Assembly: GCA_038217425.1 (NCBI GenBank)
Contig: JBBQPM010000290.1
Coordinates: 1 to 6,419 of the forward strand
Direction of reading: 5' to 3'
DNA length: 6,419 nucleotides
Origin: JAIEPT01 sp038217425
GTDB taxonomy: Bacteria; Planctomycetota; Planctomycetia; Gemmatales; Gemmataceae
Numbering within the stretch: the stretch's first letter is position 1; every line of letters starts with the position of its first letter. Below, piece by piece: positions 5,544 to 6,419 of this stretch. The notes below the pieces were generated by a model that was not told the origin of the DNA, did no database searches, and was given only the letters and a program-made list of their open reading frames with translations. Made by a program: the position numbers and the translations under genes.

Positions 5544-6170
5544 CTACGACGGTTCGGCCTCTGCGCCGCTCATCCATGCCGGCCGTATGAATGTCCAATC
5601 CGGCGGCTCGACGGGCAACTCGTAGCCCTCCGCCGCCATGTGAGCAACTAGCCCGAGCACCCGCTCCTCGGAACGGCACTCGGCGTGGATGACGTCGTGG
5701 TGGTCAGTCTGGAGCAACTGCCGAGCGTGATCAGGGAGGAAGAACAAGTCGTCGTCCGCGCACCACCCGAAGGCCATGAAGGCGAACAATACGGCGATGA
5801 GCGCGTCCTCCTCATCTCGCGCGAACCGGATGGCCCCGGCCCAGCCGTCCGGGATGCCCGCGCCCTGCAGCATGACGTCCCGCACACCCTCGTTGTACGA
5901 CTGTGACCGGTCGGAACGAGGCCAACTACCCGAGCGGGGCCAGAGAAGCCCCGTCGCCCATTCGTCCAATCCGCCCAGCAAAGAGGCGAAGAAGTGCGGC
6001 CACGTTGCCGGATCGACGGGCACCATCCAAAGCCGGGCGTGCTCGGTGGCCGGAAGGAGACTCAGGCAGCCCGTCTCGGGGTAACGCGTTGCGCGAGCAA
6101 CGGATGCTTCCGGGGTCTCTCGGCTTCCGCGAGAAAGGTTTCCAACCGTGCGAGTGGTCTCCGACTCCAT
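5544..6170 (-). CDS. Uncharacterised acidic protein; N-terminus possibly derived from intron-like sequence
   Basis: A 208-aa frame with no domain I can name. From about residue 47 it looks like a genuine folded protein: WMVPVDPATWPHFFASLLGG, then LDEWATGLLWPRSG (69-82), GAGIPDGWAGAIRFARDEE (103-121), a hydrophobic helix with FGWCADDDLFFLPDHAR (134-150), an acid/histidine patch TDHHDVIH (155-162), and a Trp/Pro-rich end. No signal peptide or membrane segment is apparent, so it is probably cytoplasmic. The histidine/aspartate cluster could bind metal, but this is a guess. The first roughly 20 residues (SETTRTVGNLSRGSRETP) resemble a peptide-like stretch of the intron-like sequence that lies upstream, so the native start may be lost or may be the ATG at 6026 (Met49, 160 aa). 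Neither start has a good ribosome binding site. The gene precedes the GIY-YIG gene by 30 bp and probably forms one transcription unit with it. Confidence 0.65.
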   Translation of the reverse strand: MESETTRTVGNLSRGSRETPEASVARATRYPETGCLSLLPATEHARLWMVPVDPATWPHFFASLLGGLDEWATGLLWPRSGSWPRSDRSQSYNEGVRDVMLQGAGIPDGWAGAIRFARDEEDALIAVLFAFMAFGWCADDDLFFLPDHARQLLQTDHHDVIHAECRSEERVLGLVAHMAAEGYELPVEPPDWTFIRPAWMSGAEAEPS

Positions 6171-6419
6171 GAGGGCAACGCCGGGCTCGCCATGGACGCC
6201 CGTCGCTGCTGTTGCCTTCCCCCTGACAGGACAAGGTCGGCCCTACAAAGAGATGTTTTCGGAGCTCAATACACTGCCCGGTTGTGCCTCTGTGAACGCT
6301 TCGCGCCGGCAATTACTCGCCGCCACGCATCACTCGAGGCCGGAGCGGCTGGCTAAGCCTTACCCCGTGCGGAACTTTCATCCGCGACCCTCCTCCGGCT
6401 TATGCCGACGCACCCTGTC
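6111..6419 (-). mobile_element. Remnant resembling the 5' part of a group II-intron-like element
   Basis: Read on the minus strand, this stretch carries, in order, several peptide-like strings that I recall from short conceptual proteins annotated next to group II intron reverse transcriptase genes: MKVPHG (6381-6364), a CVAA...CRREAFTEAQPGSVLSSE string (from 6329), GPTLSCQGEGN (from 6243) and SETTRTVGNLSRGSRETP (about 6167-6111). They fall in successive different frames with stops between them, which fits a structured RNA better than a protein. Pairing is strong: GCCGGAG/CTCCGGC (6339-6345 with 6393-6399) encloses GCGGA/TCCGC (6369-6373 with 6381-6385), and CGGC-TTAT-GCCG lies at 6396-6407. 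No reverse transcriptase frame is present; the sequence passes directly into the 208-aa gene, so this would be a truncated copy. The family assignment rests on memory of sequence patterns and is tentative. The element continues beyond the right edge. Confidence 0.42.
6339..6407 (-). ncRNA. Nested stem-loop structure at the right edge
   Basis: On the minus-strand transcript a seven-base-pair stem (GCCGGAG with CTCCGGC, 6393-6399 and 6339-6345) encloses a perfect five-base-pair hairpin GCGGA-TGAAAGT-TCCGC (6385-6369). The adjacent CGGC-ATAA-GCCG hairpin (6407-6396) uses some of the same bases as the outer stem, so the two would be alternative pairings. This looks like part of the folded RNA of the intron-like remnant rather than an independent regulatory RNA, but a stand-alone structured RNA cannot be excluded. 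Confidence 0.3.

Noticed and set aside
6088..6101. Perfect GTTGC-GCGA-GCAAC hairpin near the start of the 208-aa frame
   Set aside because: Five base pairs only and isolated; it could belong to the intron-like sequence but gives no independent evidence.
5926..6312. 128-aa minus-strand frame across the intron-like remnant
   Set aside because: It reads part of the structured-element strings and then runs out of frame through the 208-aa gene; not a credible protein.
1..6419. CRISPR array, tRNA or rRNA genes
   Set aside because: No regularly spaced repeats, tRNA cloverleaf signatures or rRNA segments were seen on either strand.

Overview
The window looks like a plastic, accessory stretch of a GC-rich bacterial chromosome. 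Several traits (a secreted PPP-type phosphatase, a small zinc-ribbon membrane protein, a compact tyrosine recombinase and patchy remains of mobile DNA) fit a Planctomycetota-like genome. That placement is an inference with modest confidence; no rRNA or other marker gene is present.

Left part (1-1684, plus strand): the broken remains of a type I restriction-modification locus. The 3' end of hsdS runs directly into the interior of hsdM, which lacks its N-terminal third, including the SAM-binding motif. After hsdM come two degraded pieces of hsdR in the wrong order: the extreme C-terminal end first, then a more internal part of the C-terminal domain, in one frame with two in-frame TAG codons. 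This locus cannot encode a working enzyme as it stands.

Middle part (1711-4413): two minus-strand genes, then a divergent plus-strand gene. They encode a 99-aa zinc-ribbon protein with two membrane segments, a secreted 468-aa metallophosphoesterase carrying the full set of PPP-family signature motifs, and a 211-aa tyrosine recombinase that is essentially only the catalytic domain, with a strong ribosome binding site. The phosphatase and the recombinase share a 222-bp divergent intergenic region.

Right part (4638-6419, minus strand): a likely two-gene transcription unit. The first gene encodes an uncharacterised acidic protein of 160-208 aa. It is followed after 30 bp by a 291-aa protein with an uncharacterised N-terminal region and a complete C-terminal GIY-YIG nuclease domain. 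Upstream of the unit, and apparently supplying the first codons of its first gene, is a decayed sequence that resembles the 5' part of group II-intron-like elements. Its characteristic peptide-like stretches lie scattered over different frames, and it has strong RNA-type pairings.

The most interesting points are the shuffled R-M remnants, the GIY-YIG two-gene unit next to a solo recombinase, and the fusion of intron-like sequence to the start of the hypothetical gene. No complete, clearly new multi-gene system can be proven from the sequence alone.
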